64,000 bases of DNA, taken from Nitrosomonas sp. JL21 (GTDB taxonomy: Bacteria; Pseudomonadota; Gammaproteobacteria; Burkholderiales; Nitrosomonadaceae). The stretch is from positions 62,001 through 126,000 of the forward strand of contig NZ_QRCB01000024.1 in assembly GCF_009833095.1 (NCBI RefSeq). The letters run 5' to 3'. The notes under the pieces are model-generated. The model saw only the letters and a list, made by a program, of their open reading frames with translations. It was not told the DNA's origin and ran no database searches. The translations under genes were made by a program, and so were the position numbers. Shown here piece by piece: positions 37,566 through 47,079 of the stretch (within the stretch, counting starts at the first letter, position 1; each line of letters starts with the position of its first letter).

Positions 37566-38957
37566 ATGGTACGTACCCGATTTGCTCCCAGCCCTACCGG
37601 CTACCTTCACATTGGTGGCGCCCGCACTGCTCTTTTTTCCTGGGCCTACGCTCGCCGTCATGGCGGCAAGTTTATTTTGCGCATCGAAGACACCGATCAA
37701 GAACGTTCGACCCAACAATCCACACAAGCCATACTCGATGGCATGGCATGGTTGGCCATCGACTATGATGAAGGCCCTTTTTATCAAATGCAACGATTGC
37801 AACGCTATCATGAGGTTGCTGAGCAACTGTTACGAAATAACCAGGCCTACTATTGCTATGCTTCCAAGGAAGAATTGGACGAGATGCGTGAACGGCAGCT
37901 CGCTGCAGGACAAAAGCCGCGATATGATGGGCGCTGGCGCGACTCAGAACAAACCCCGCCGGCAGGAATAAAACCGGTCGTCCGGTTTAAAAATCCGTGG
38001 CAAGGCCATGTGACTTTTAATGATCATATCAAAGGCCGAATTTCCGTTGCCAATGACGAGCTCGACGATCTTGTGCTATTACGAAGCGATGGCATTCCAA
38101 CCTATAACTTCAGCGTAGTCATCGATGATCTCGATATGGCCATCAGCCATGTCATTCGCGGCGATGATCATGTCAATAATACGCCCCGCCAGATCAATAT
38201 CCTCAAAGCTCTGGGCGCACCTTTACCCGAATACGCTCATGTCCCGATGATACTTGGCGCAAATGGCGAACGCTTATCAAAGCGACATGGCGCTGTTTCC
38301 GTTATGCAGTATCAAGAAGATGGCTATTTACCGGATGCTCTGCTGAATTATTTGGCGCGGTTGGGATGGTCACATGGCGATGAGGAAATCTTTAGTCGCG
38401 AAGAACTCATTGAATGGTTCGATTTATCAGCCATCAGCCGTTCTCCGGCTAAATTCAATCCTGAAAAGCTTCACTGGCTGAATCAGCAATATCTTAAAAA
38501 AACCGATAATCAGCATTTGGCTGAATTGGTCAAGCCCTTTCTTGATAAGGACAATTGCCCAGTTTCCGATGGTCCGAATTTAATCCAAATTGTCGATTTA
38601 TTGAAAGAACGAGTGAACACCATTGAGGAACTGGCGGATGCCGCAGTGTATTTTTATCGTCCGCTTGAGCCAACGGATGAACTGAAATCTCAATTCTTCA
38701 ATGCTGAGACAAAAGCGTTATTAGCCAATTTGATTGAGAAATTTGAATTTATTGAATGGACGCGGGAGTCCATTCATCATGAAATTAAGACCGCAGCCAA
38801 AGATCAGGATGTTAAATTACCCAAGATCGCTATGCCCCTAAGAGTGATGGTCACCGGCGAAACACATACCCCTTCGATTGATGCGGTGCTTGAGCTGTTG
38901 GGGCGGAAAGAAACGCTCAATCGCGTCAAGGCTAGTCTCGCTCGATTCCCGAGCTGA
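37566..38957 (+). CDS. gltX: Glutamyl-tRNA synthetase
   Basis: This class I synthetase charges tRNA-Glu, which also feeds the C5 heme route through glutamyl-tRNA reductase. The 463-residue protein has the HIGH-type motif FAPSPTGYLHIGGARTAL and the KMSKS-type motif ERLSKRHGAVS. Length is normal for the discriminating form. It is followed by tRNA-Ala and tRNA-Glu on the same strand. It is divergent from the ligase gene. Confidence 0.97.
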   Translation: MVRTRFAPSPTGYLHIGGARTALFSWAYARRHGGKFILRIEDTDQERSTQQSTQAILDGMAWLAIDYDEGPFYQMQRLQRYHEVAEQLLRNNQAYYCYASKEELDEMRERQLAAGQKPRYDGRWRDSEQTPPAGIKPVVRFKNPWQGHVTFNDHIKGRISVANDELDDLVLLRSDGIPTYNFSVVIDDLDMAISHVIRGDDHVNNTPRQINILKALGAPLPEYAHVPMILGANGERLSKRHGAVSVMQYQEDGYLPDALLNYLARLGWSHGDEEIFSREELIEWFDLSAISRSPAKFNPEKLHWLNQQYLKKTDNQHLAELVKPFLDKDNCPVSDGPNLIQIVDLLKERVNTIEELADAAVYFYRPLEPTDELKSQFFNAETKALLANLIEKFEFIEWTRESIHHEIKTAAKDQDVKLPKIAMPLRVMVTGETHTPSIDAVLELLGRKETLNRVKASLARFPS

Positions 38958-39010
38958 TCTTTTCTTTACAATGAAACTAGGCGTCAGTATAATCGCTGTT
39001 CCTTTGATCA

Positions 39011-39086
<76 letters not shown>

Positions 39087-39125
39087 GTAATTTTAATAGT
39101 ATAAAGCTATAGAGATATCAAACCT

Positions 39126-39201
39126 GTCCCCATCGTCTAGAGGCCTAGGACATCGCCCTTTCACGGCGGTAACAGGGGTTCGAATCCCCTTGGGGACGCC
39201 A
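39126..39201 (+). tRNA. tRNA-Glu (anticodon TTC)
   Basis: The 76-base cloverleaf has acceptor GTCCCCA/TGGGGAC, an anticodon loop CTTTCAC with anticodon TTC, a T arm AGGGGTTCGAATCCCCT and encoded CCA. It lies 39 bases after tRNA-Ala. Its position close to gltX is suggestive but not unusual. Confidence 0.96.
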
Positions 39202-39532
39202 TGGACTACATCAACGCCGGTAATGGAAAGTATGTCAAACTGGCAAAATTTGTTTCCTACTTTTCAACATTCTCTGCAGCAACTTCGAAACATCTTCAAA
39301 TTGATGAGCCTTTACTCATCTTCATTAGAGTCTTAAAGTCACACTGACTCACTGTTTCGTGACAGTCTCGTTCACTTTTAGATCAAGAAGACATCCGCAA
39401 AAATTTTCCCTGCCAGTTACTAAAACCAATTGTATTGTTCATTCAACAGTGACAGTATACTCATAGCCAGTAAGTGATTGCGTTCGCTACAGCTGGATGC
39501 GATAAGGCTCGCACTCTGATTAGAAACGGATC
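39202..39532. other. Non-coding region after the tRNAs
   Basis: No gene or integrated element is seen. A TATACT-like -10 box lies near 39458-39463 before the small open frame at 39533, without a convincing -35 box. No copy of the tRNA-Glu 3' end was seen downstream, so there is no attachment-site duplication in the window. Confidence 0.45.
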
Positions 39533-39691
39533 ATGGCGACAGAAAAAACTAACGATGAGGTAGTAATAACAACCACTGATATTCACCTTGCGCGTGGAAT
39601 CGGTGAAGCCATTCACGATGCGTATAAAGGCGATCTGGAATTTCACTATAATCCGGTGGAGAATTTTCGCCGTGTTCATTGGTTGCGTTAA
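39533..39691 (+). CDS. Possible small protein, 52 residues
   Basis: An ATG at 39533 opens a 52-codon frame ending in TAA at 39691. It begins MATEKTNDEVVITTTD and ends FRRVHWLR, with a composition like a folded soluble protein. GAAACGGA precedes the ATG as a weak ribosome binding site. It is 57 bases upstream of the CBS gene and on the same strand. No family is recognised; it could also be the remnant of a longer gene. Confidence 0.4.
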   Translation: MATEKTNDEVVITTTDIHLARGIGEAIHDAYKGDLEFHYNPVENFRRVHWLR

Positions 39692-39748
39692 CTGAATGAG
39701 AAAATTCGGGTAACCGGTTAATTTTTTATCAGCATAAAGGAAATAATT

Positions 39749-40198
39749 ATGACAGTCGGAGAAATCTGTAATCGCGAAGTAATCGTTATTCAACGAGACG
39801 AAACAACATTGGAAGCTGCCAAACTGATGCGGCAATATCATGTCGGCGCAGTAATCGTAGTTGAAGCGCAGAATGGTCGCCAGATTCCCATCGGCATCGT
39901 CACCGATCGAGACCTCGTCGTCGAAGTGCTCGCGCCGGAACTGGACAATACCGTCATCACGGTTGGAGACATCATGGCGCCGGAAATCTTCACCATCAAG
40001 GAAAATATGACTACGTATGAAGCCATTGAATATATGCGTCGAAAGACCATTCGCAGACTACCCGTCGTGGACGACTCGGGCGAATTGGTAGGCATGTTGA
40101 CTTTGGATGATGTACTGGAATTACTATCCAGTGAACTTCAAGATTTGGCCAAGCTGGTAAGGTACGAACAAAGAAAGGAAATTCGTCACCGGCCGTAA
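39749..40198 (+). CDS. Stand-alone CBS-domain pair protein
   Basis: The 149-residue protein contains two CBS motifs, TVGEICNREVIVI to GIVTDRDLVVEVL and VGDIMAPEIFTIK to GMLTLDDVLELLSSEL. AAGGAAA precedes ATG 39749. It is the minimal two-CBS type and probably senses adenosine nucleotides. A hairpin follows, and lon starts 149 bases later. A functional link to Lon is not shown by the sequence. Confidence 0.9.
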   Translation: MTVGEICNREVIVIQRDETTLEAAKLMRQYHVGAVIVVEAQNGRQIPIGIVTDRDLVVEVLAPELDNTVITVGDIMAPEIFTIKENMTTYEAIEYMRRKTIRRLPVVDDSGELVGMLTLDDVLELLSSELQDLAKLVRYEQRKEIRHRP

Positions 40199-40214
40199 GC
40201 TCACCAGAAATGAA

Positions 40215-40252
40215 TGGCAACCGAAAACTGCACATCAGCCATTCGGTTGTCA
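40215..40252 (+). terminator. Hairpin between the CBS gene and lon
   Basis: TGGCAACCGAA pairs with TTCGGTTGTCA (11 bases, one G-T pair) over a 16-base loop, 17 bases after the CBS stop. No T-run follows, so it is a possible terminator or RNA-stabilising hairpin. Confidence 0.4.
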
Positions 40253-40347
40253 AAAACTTCCAAACCAAGACTTGAATTCTGCATTTAAGACGCACATATT
40301 GCCAGGAGATATTCAAATCAGCCCTTAAATCCCAGAAGGATATCGCC

Positions 40348-42717
40348 ATGGAGCAACCTACTGCACCCACCTTTGAATTACCCGCCGATATTATTGCGTT
40401 GGCGCCCATGCGTAATGTCGTATTATTTCCTCATGTACTGATGCCGATCACCGTCGGCCGGGCTCGCTCCATCGCGACTATACAACATGCATTGCACTCC
40501 AAAGCGTCGATAGGCATTGTTTTGCAGAGAGATGCCAGTGTCGACGACCCAAATATGGATGCGCTATGCCGTATGGGCACTATAGCCAATATCGTGCGTC
40601 ACGTAGTCTCCGACGATGGGACGCACCATGTGATTTGTCAAGGTATCGAGCGGTTCCAAATCGAAGAACTGATCGATGGCTATCCTTTTATTGCAGCTCG
40701 GATTAAACGTGTCCAGGAATCAGCGCATATCACTACCCAAACGGAAGCTTTGGCATTGCAACTCCGCGAACGCGCCATTGAAATCCTTTCGTTGTTGCCA
40801 GGAGTACCGGCTGAACTCGCGTATGCACTCCAGGCGACCCGCGCCCCTTCTCATCTGGCCGACATAACTGCCAGTTTGCTGGATACTGAAGTCAGTGAGA
40901 AGCAGATGCTGCTCGAGAGCATCGATACTGAAGAACGATTACAAAAAGTGCTGCACATTCTGTCTCGCCGCATCGAAGTGCTACGGCTATCGCAGGAAAT
41001 TGGCGAGCGCACCAAGGAACATATGGAAGATCGTGAACGCAAGTTTCTTCTGCGAGAGCAATTAAAAACAATTCAGAAAGAATTGGGAGAAGATAGCGAT
41101 AACGATCAAGAAATCATTGAATTGGAAGAAGCGATTTCACGCGCTCATATGCCAGAAGATATCGAAACGCAAACCCGTAAAGAACTCCAGCGCCTGCAGC
41201 GCATGCCAAGCGCATCCAGCGAATATTCGATGCTGCACACTTATTTGGATTGGATGACCGAGTTGCCTTGGCAATTGCCTGAAGAAACGTCGATTGATTT
41301 GGATGCTGCGCGTCGAATTCTGGAAGCCGATCATTTTGGATTGGAACGAATCAAGCAGCGGATCATCGAATTTCTTGCCGTTCAGAAATTGAAACCGCAA
41401 GGTCGCGCGCCTATTCTCTGCTTCGTCGGCCCGCCCGGAGTGGGTAAGACTTCACTGGGTCAGAGTATTGCGCGCGCGCTGCAGCGTCCCTTTGTTCGAG
41501 TATCACTTGGAGGTATTCACGATGAAGCGGAAATGCGCGGCCATCGTCGCACCTATGTGGGCGCCATGCCCGGAAACATCATTCAAAGTGTGCGAAAAGC
41601 GGAAGCGCGCAATTGCGTCATGATGCTGGACGAAATCGATAAAATGTCCGCCAGCTTGCATGGAGATCCGGCAGCTGCGTTATTGGAAATACTCGATCCA
41701 GAACAAAATGCGACTTTCCGCGATAATTATCTCGGCGTTCCTTTTGACTTGAGTCGCATCATTTTCATCGCCACAGCCAATGTCATCGATAATGTTTCCC
41801 CTCCCGTGCGCGATCGAATGGAAGTCATTGAGTTGCCTGGGTATACCCAGGAAGAAAAACTCCAGATCGCATTGCGCTATTTGGTTCAACGGCAAAGTGA
41901 AGCTAATGGATTGCATGAAGATCAGTGCCAGCTCACCGTTGCGGCGTTGGAAAATATTGTGGCCAACTACACCCGTGAAGCCGGTGTGCGTCAGTTTGAG
42001 CGGGAAATCGGTCGGGTGATGCGCCATGCCGCGTTGCATATCGCCGAAGGAAAAGAGCACCAGGTCTCGATTGATGTCAAGGATATAGATACGATTCTCG
42101 GGCCGAAAAAATTTGAACATGAACTTGCACTTCATACCGATCTACCCGGCGTCGCTACTGGTTTGGCATGGACGCCCGTGGGCGGTGATATTTTATTTAT
42201 TGAGGCTACCCGGGTGAATGGTAGCGGACGGTTGATTTTAACCGGCCAACTGGGTGATGTGATGAAAGAGAGCGCACAGGCAGCGCTTACATTAGTTAAA
42301 GCGCATGCAAGTGATTTACGGATTCCTGGTTCAATGTTCGAAGGCATCGATGTGCATTTGCATGTACCAGCCGGCGCTATTCCTAAGGATGGCCCAAGCG
42401 CGGGAGTGGCGATGTTCATTGCATTAGCATCATTGTTCACCAACCGGCCGGTTCGACATGAAGTAGCCATGACCGGAGAAATCAGTTTGAGAGGATTGGT
42501 ATTGCCGGTCGGTGGCATCAAGGAAAAGGTGCTTGCAGCGCAACGAGCCGGAATCCGAACCGTATTATTGCCCGCACGCAATGAAAAAGACTTGCGTGAA
42601 GTACCTGAGGCAACGCACAAGGCAATGCAGTTCACTTATTTAGAAACCGCCAATGATGCCATTCAAGCCGCTTTGAGTAAGGTTCATGCTCAATCTCCAG
42701 AATTTATGCTGAGCTGA
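40348..42717 (+). CDS. lon: ATP-dependent protease Lon
   Basis: This AAA+ serine protease degrades misfolded and regulatory proteins. The 789-residue protein has an N-terminal substrate domain (from APMRNVVLFPHVLMPI), Walker A GPPGVGKTS, Walker B MMLDEIDKM and a C-terminal protease domain with catalytic Ser684 (DGPSAG) and Lys727 (GGIKEKV). The ATG 40348 has AGAAGGA. CTTGAA at 40271 and CGCACATAT about 14 bases later weakly resemble a heat-shock promoter. Many genomes have more than one Lon; whether this is the only copy cannot be told here. Confidence 0.96.
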   Translation: MEQPTAPTFELPADIIALAPMRNVVLFPHVLMPITVGRARSIATIQHALHSKASIGIVLQRDASVDDPNMDALCRMGTIANIVRHVVSDDGTHHVICQGIERFQIEELIDGYPFIAARIKRVQESAHITTQTEALALQLRERAIEILSLLPGVPAELAYALQATRAPSHLADITASLLDTEVSEKQMLLESIDTEERLQKVLHILSRRIEVLRLSQEIGERTKEHMEDRERKFLLREQLKTIQKELGEDSDNDQEIIELEEAISRAHMPEDIETQTRKELQRLQRMPSASSEYSMLHTYLDWMTELPWQLPEETSIDLDAARRILEADHFGLERIKQRIIEFLAVQKLKPQGRAPILCFVGPPGVGKTSLGQSIARALQRPFVRVSLGGIHDEAEMRGHRRTYVGAMPGNIIQSVRKAEARNCVMMLDEIDKMSASLHGDPAAALLEILDPEQNATFRDNYLGVPFDLSRIIFIATANVIDNVSPPVRDRMEVIELPGYTQEEKLQIALRYLVQRQSEANGLHEDQCQLTVAALENIVANYTREAGVRQFEREIGRVMRHAALHIAEGKEHQVSIDVKDIDTILGPKKFEHELALHTDLPGVATGLAWTPVGGDILFIEATRVNGSGRLILTGQLGDVMKESAQAALTLVKAHASDLRIPGSMFEGIDVHLHVPAGAIPKDGPSAGVAMFIALASLFTNRPVRHEVAMTGEISLRGLVLPVGGIKEKVLAAQRAGIRTVLLPARNEKDLREVPEATHKAMQFTYLETANDAIQAALSKVHAQSPEFMLS

Positions 42718-43021
42718 GTACCAGTGTCTGAAGGAAAATTCTGAATGAGATGATAAATTTTTATTTTTTTGATGACTGCCCTAGTTCACTGATGAACATT
42801 TAGCCATCACATTGATTGGGGTAACGGTTAAATTTTTGCTGCAAAAATACTGTCAGAATTTGCCGCGTGCGGCCATATGCCACATTGACGATGGACTTAC
42901 TTTGACTCAAAATACGTTTAAACATCAGTCAGTAAGTTGCGGGTGAATTGTCATATTCATGTCATATCAGTTGGCTACTCTAATACGTTATGAACACTGC
43001 CATGTTGAGGAGCGCACTCAA
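42718..43021. other. Non-coding region between lon and the HTH-like gene
   Basis: About 300 bases. It contains the palindrome CCGCGTGCGG near 42861 and T-rich tracts near 42757-42773 that may help end lon transcripts, but no clear hairpin-plus-T terminator. An in-frame ATG at 42959 would extend the next gene into this region; I consider the later start better. Confidence 0.4.
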
Positions 43022-43387
43022 ATGAAACAATCTGAAACCAAATCAACTCATGACGCGTCCCATCATCTGATTTCTCAGCAAAGTGATACTCATGCATTTC
43101 ATAACACAGGGCAGTTAAGGCGCGCAAAGCTTCATGCTGCTCATCTGATTGAATCCATTGATGGTAATAAGCTCTTACCTCCTTACTTGCATCAATTGCT
43201 GGAAGCCAGCCTTATTCTGGAAACGACCAACTCCAAGATTTTGGCTCTTTACTTGAAAAAATCACCATCAACGATACGTAATGAATTTCTAAAAATCCGT
43301 TCGATATTGGGACGTTATGGTGAAATTCAAAAGGTTTCCAATATCAACGCCAAATCAATCGTGAACGAGTTCGCTCTATCAGAGTAA
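43022..43387 (+). CDS. Small protein with a LuxR-like helix-turn-helix region
   Basis: The protein of about 121 residues starts at ATG 43022 behind a GAGGAG ribosome binding site; the frame also opens at 42959 with a poorer site. The first half is polar and His/Gln rich. The second half reads ILETTNSKILALYLKKSPS then TIRNEFLKIRSILG, which resembles a LuxR/GerE helix-turn-helix with the usual spacing of helices. A small DNA-binding protein is inferred. There is no receiver or ligand domain. Confidence 0.6.
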   Translation: MKQSETKSTHDASHHLISQQSDTHAFHNTGQLRRAKLHAAHLIESIDGNKLLPPYLHQLLEASLILETTNSKILALYLKKSPSTIRNEFLKIRSILGRYGEIQKVSNINAKSIVNEFALSE

Positions 43388-43576
43388 ATCTTTTTCGGTA
43401 AGATGATATGGTTTTAGCATTGGAAGATTCTAACGAAGAAAATGCATGGCAGAAGTATGCTGAAAGTCCTGGATAATGTTGGGAAATAATAGTTTTGAAA
43501 GATTTAAATTGTTTAAAATAACAGCTTGAGTATCCAGAAAGATCATGTTGTTCTGGTCAATGAAGTAACTGATGCA

Positions 43577-44209
43577 TCACAGATAAGTTAAAAACCAATC
43601 GACTGCGAGCTTCGCAGCTTTTTCCAACGTACCAGGCTCATCAAATAAATGGGTCGCTCCTGGAATAATTACGAATTCTTTCTTGCATTCCAGCAGAGCA
43701 TAAGCTTGCTCGTTCAACTCGACTACGCCATGATCATCACCCCCGACAATCAGCAATGTTGGCGCTATCACACGACTCAATGCGTCTGCCCCCGCCAAAT
43801 CAGGACGGCCACCACGCGAAACCACGGCAGCGATATTCGCCCCTTTCCTAGCCGCCGCTTGTAAAGCTGAAGCTGCCCCAGTACTGGCACCAAAATAACC
43901 TATCTTCAGGTTTTCAGTTGATGAATTAATCTGCAACCACGCTGTTGCGGCAAGCAAACGGTCTGTCAACAAAGCAATATCAAATCGTGCTGAGCGATCC
44001 TGATCTTCCAGCCGCGACAACAAATCGAACAGCAATGTAGCCACCCCACGCTGCTGCAATATCTGAGCGACAAATCCATTTCGTGGACTGAAGCGGCTGC
44101 TACCACTGCCATGCGCAAACACGACAATGCCTGAAGCCATGGGTGGAATGACCATATCCCCCTCTAATTCAATGGAACCGGCTGGAATTTTTACTGTAAT
44201 TGCATTCAT
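43577..44209 (-). CDS. Alpha/beta hydrolase of the dienelactone-hydrolase type
   Basis: The 210-residue protein has VVFAHGSGSSRFSPRN, then the nucleophile elbow GYFGASTGAASAL (Ser in GAST-G), an Asp in VGGDDHGVVEL and a His in PGATHLFDEPG, giving a full Ser-Asp-His triad. The ATG at 44209 overlaps the amrS stop by 4 bases, so it is translated with the AmmeMemoRadiSam genes. The upstream frame extension to 44254 is not needed. Its substrate is unknown. Confidence 0.88.
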   Translation of the reverse strand: MNAITVKIPAGSIELEGDMVIPPMASGIVVFAHGSGSSRFSPRNGFVAQILQQRGVATLLFDLLSRLEDQDRSARFDIALLTDRLLAATAWLQINSSTENLKIGYFGASTGAASALQAAARKGANIAAVVSRGGRPDLAGADALSRVIAPTLLIVGGDDHGVVELNEQAYALLECKKEFVIIPGATHLFDEPGTLEKAAKLAVDWFLTYL

Positions 44210-45303
44210 ATCGTGGCGGCGATTCTTACAGGAACCCGTTGTCTTCCAAAACAACCTTGAAATTGCTCAAAACGCCCGGCTATCGGCCTATCACAATGCA
44301 TGCATCGACCACCCCGAGTCAGATGATAGCGGTTGATTTCATACCAATCGCGCAGAATGACCGCACTTTCACAAGCTGGGCAAATCGTCGTGTCGCCCTC
44401 GGGATTATGGACATTTCCGGTGTAAACATAGTGCAAACCCGCGTCCTGTGCAATTTTGCGGGCCTGAATCAGCGTTTCTACCGGTGTGGAAGTTCGGTCA
44501 GTCAGCTTATAATCCGGATGGAAGGCACTGAAATGCAACGGTACATCAGAACCTAGTTCCCTCATGATCCAATCGCTCATCGCTCGAATTTCCGTAACCG
44601 AATCATTCAATCCCGGTATCAGCAATGTCGTCAATTCCAACCACACATCGGTTTCATGCCTGAGATACTGCAATGTTTCCAAGACCGGCTGTAAATGCGA
44701 CCCTGTTTGCTTGACATAAAATTCATCAGTGAATGCCTTGAGATCGACGTTAGCAGCATCCATTTTGGCAAAAAAATCCCTTCTAGGCCGAGCATGAATA
44801 TAACCCGCGGTCACAGCAACAGTACGAATGCCTCTCGCATGACATGCATCAGCCACATCCATCGCGTACTCGGCAAAAATCACCGGATCATTGTAGGTAA
44901 AGGCCACGCTCCTGCAACCATATGTTTCGGCGCAATGCGCAATATCTTCCGGATGAGCCTGATCGAGCAGCTTATCAAACCGGCGTGATTTTGATATATC
45001 CCAGTTTTGACAAAATTTGCACGCAAGATTACACCCTGCCGTGCCGAACGATAAAATACTGCTGCCGGGGTAAAAGTGATACAACGGTTTTTTTTCGATA
45101 GGATCGATACAAAATCCGGATGAGCGTCCATAGGTTGTCAAAACCATTTTGCTGTCGATGCGTCCTCTTACAAAGCATGCGCCACGCTGCCCTTCATGCA
45201 ATTTACAATCTCTGGGACATAGATCGCATTGGATCCGTCCATCTTCCAGCATATGCCAATAATGAGCGGGGAAGCGTTCTGAACTACTGATCGGTTCATC
45301 CAT
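44206..45303 (-). CDS. amrS: AmmeMemoRadiSam system radical SAM enzyme
   Basis: The 365-residue protein has the radical SAM cluster motif CNLACKFC (Cys91, 95, 98). It also has an N-terminal cysteine group (CDLCPRDC then C43) and a C-terminal CPAC...CMHC group that could bind zinc or a second cluster. ATG 45303 (MDEPISSSERF) follows a GAGGAG site and overlaps amrA by 8 bases. This is the activating-enzyme-like AmmeMemoRadiSam family, whose reaction is not known to me. It forms a coupled operon with amrB, amrA and a hydrolase. Confidence 0.92.
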   Translation of the reverse strand: MDEPISSSERFPAHYWHMLEDGRIQCDLCPRDCKLHEGQRGACFVRGRIDSKMVLTTYGRSSGFCIDPIEKKPLYHFYPGSSILSFGTAGCNLACKFCQNWDISKSRRFDKLLDQAHPEDIAHCAETYGCRSVAFTYNDPVIFAEYAMDVADACHARGIRTVAVTAGYIHARPRRDFFAKMDAANVDLKAFTDEFYVKQTGSHLQPVLETLQYLRHETDVWLELTTLLIPGLNDSVTEIRAMSDWIMRELGSDVPLHFSAFHPDYKLTDRTSTPVETLIQARKIAQDAGLHYVYTGNVHNPEGDTTICPACESAVILRDWYEINRYHLTRGGRCMHCDRPIAGRFEQFQGCFGRQRVPVRIAATI

Positions 45304-45892
45304 GCATAAGCTCCTCGGGACAAGCGGTTTCACTCCATTTGCTGACGGTATAGCGAGACAATTTGATTCCCTTGGTCCAGAAATGCTCAGACAATCGCGC
45401 TTTGGATTTCAATTTGGCGAGAAACTGCTGGGGCTGTGGAAAATTTTCCCAAACCTGAGGCAGAAAGGTACTGCGATGAGGGCCATATTCGAGCACCAAG
45501 CCATCAATACCAGGATGCAATTGGTTGAAAACATCCTTTTCATTTTTGAAATCTATGGGTTGTAATCTGGAAAGCAAGGATACTTCAATACTGACAGAAT
45601 TCAGTTCATTTGCTGTCAATGGTGTAAATCGAGGATCGTGCAGGGCTGCTGACACTGCATTGTTGCTGACATCCTTGATTAAAGGATTGTAAGCATATAA
45701 AGAGCCGATACAACCACGCAATTCTTGGTTTTCCGTCAACGTGACAAAAGTCGCCGCTGGTTCAGAAAGCCAAAACGTCGTTCCATTCATGACAACCGAA
45801 CAGCATGGAATGCTTAACGCTCGAGAAATCGCAGTTCGCGCAATGGATAGCAGTATTTTTCCCTGCTCATTCTTTTCGATTGGCGTTATCAT
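45296..45892 (-). CDS. amrA: AmmeMemoRadiSam system protein A (AMMECR1 domain)
   Basis: The 198-residue AMMECR1-family protein has the core segments FVTLTENQELRGCIGSL, NAVSAALHDPRFTPLT, VSIEVSLLSRLQPI and GIDGLVLEYGPHRSTFLPQVW. ATG 45892 has a strong AAGGAGG ribosome binding site; the longer frame to 45946 is not supported. The conserved Cys in RGCIG is in the expected place. No activity has been firmly assigned to the family. It sits 13 bases after amrB and overlaps amrS. Confidence 0.93.
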   Translation of the reverse strand: MITPIEKNEQGKILLSIARTAISRALSIPCCSVVMNGTTFWLSEPAATFVTLTENQELRGCIGSLYAYNPLIKDVSNNAVSAALHDPRFTPLTANELNSVSIEVSLLSRLQPIDFKNEKDVFNQLHPGIDGLVLEYGPHRSTFLPQVWENFPQPQQFLAKLKSKARLSEHFWTKGIKLSRYTVSKWSETACPEELMHG

Positions 45893-45905
45893 TGTTTTCC
45901 TCCTT

Positions 45906-46691
45906 TCAATCAAAGGCAACTGCGGCATAACCCACCACTCGCTCACGCGAACCCGCGGTATCTCCAGAATTGCGTAAATCCAATACCTGCGGAGTCAAAT
46001 GGCGCTGCTGCGCCGCAACAATCAGACCATTGATGGCAGTGCTTCCGCATGCCCGCTCATGCTCAACCAGTTGTTCCAATTGCATGATGGATTGCATCGT
46101 CTCATGATCTGTCCGTTGTGCATCGGAGTAAGGTAAATAATGGGAAAGATCGGAACTGACTATGATCAAAGTTTCTTCTCCACCCCACACATGCGCCAAA
46201 ACATCGGCCACAGCTTCTGCCGAAGTGAGTCCCACCGCCAGAGGCAATAAGGTAAAGTGACCCAGAACACTTTGCAAAAAAGGTAATTGCACTTCCAATG
46301 AATGTTCTAGGACATGCGCTTCCTTACTGATACATATTTGCGGCAACTGTGCAATTTTATTAACCAAATTCTGATCGAGCTCAATATTTCCCAATGGGGT
46401 ATCAAAAACATCCACACCTGGCAACGCCAGCCCATGAACAGCCACTCGATGCGCTGGACCAAGCAGCACGACACGTTGAATGAGTGCACTGAAATTCCTG
46501 AGGCAAGCATAAGCCGAAGCAGCAATCTGGCCCGAGTATTGATAGCCTGCATGAGGCACAATCAAAGCCTTGGGTTTGCGATCGGAAGCTATTGCATTGG
46601 CCAATAAGCGAAGCACTTCATGTTTTAACTGTTGCGTATCCGCTGGGTAAAACAAACCTGCAACCGCAGGAGAGCGTACGTTGAATGCCAT
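45906..46691 (-). CDS. amrB: AmmeMemoRadiSam system protein B (MEMO1 family)
   Basis: The 261-residue protein is of the MEMO family, related in fold to non-heme-iron extradiol dioxygenases. It starts RSPAVAGLFYPADTQQL and has LIVPHAGYQYSGQIAA, LLGPAHRV, EHSLEVQLPFL and IIVSSDLSHYLPY, which supply the His and Asp residues of a possible metal site. A GGGGGAAA site precedes the ATG. It is the first gene of the operon. Confidence 0.93.
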   Translation of the reverse strand: MAFNVRSPAVAGLFYPADTQQLKHEVLRLLANAIASDRKPKALIVPHAGYQYSGQIAASAYACLRNFSALIQRVVLLGPAHRVAVHGLALPGVDVFDTPLGNIELDQNLVNKIAQLPQICISKEAHVLEHSLEVQLPFLQSVLGHFTLLPLAVGLTSAEAVADVLAHVWGGEETLIIVSSDLSHYLPYSDAQRTDHETMQSIMQLEQLVEHERACGSTAINGLIVAAQQRHLTPQVLDLRNSGDTAGSRERVVGYAAVAFD

Positions 46692-47079
46692 GCCATTTCC
46701 CCCTGTTTCCTCAATTTAGAGAAAAACAAAAAAGATTTAACCAGTCTTACTGTATTTGACTGCAGTTACATGGCTGAGTTTTTACTTGGGCAATTTTTTT
46801 GCTGAATCAATTCTTCTCCGATGCAAATATTGATCAATCAGTATTGATTCGGAATCAACTTGATGCAGGGATAAGTTGATTTTGTAATAAAATCATTGGG
46901 GTAAGCAATTACAACGGCAATGAAGTTATCGAGACCAAACAGCAATTGCGGCGTGATTGTCCACCAAGCGGCTCACTTTCAGCATCTGTAGAAGATACCG
47001 AAAGAAACAGCGGAAATAATAGAATTTAGTTGTGCTTAGGAGTGCAGATAGCACCCATTTGGAGATAAATCGGGAATAT
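46692..47079. other. Non-coding region between the amrB start and the RTX peroxidase terminator
   Basis: The region is AT-rich, with several TTGAT-containing short repeats near 46830-46890, and should carry the amr operon promoter. A short frame (ATG 46920, 23 codons) looks like chance. Confidence 0.5.

Noticed and set aside
39126..39201. tRNA-Glu as an integration site
   Set aside because: No integrase gene and no second copy of the tRNA 3' end was seen in the following sequence.
39201..39345. Open frame starting at the last base of tRNA-Glu
   Set aside because: Starts inside the tRNA CCA, has no ribosome binding site, and ends after about 48 codons; likely chance.
46920..46991. Short frame between amrB and the peroxidase gene
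   Set aside because: Only 23 codons with no ribosome binding site.
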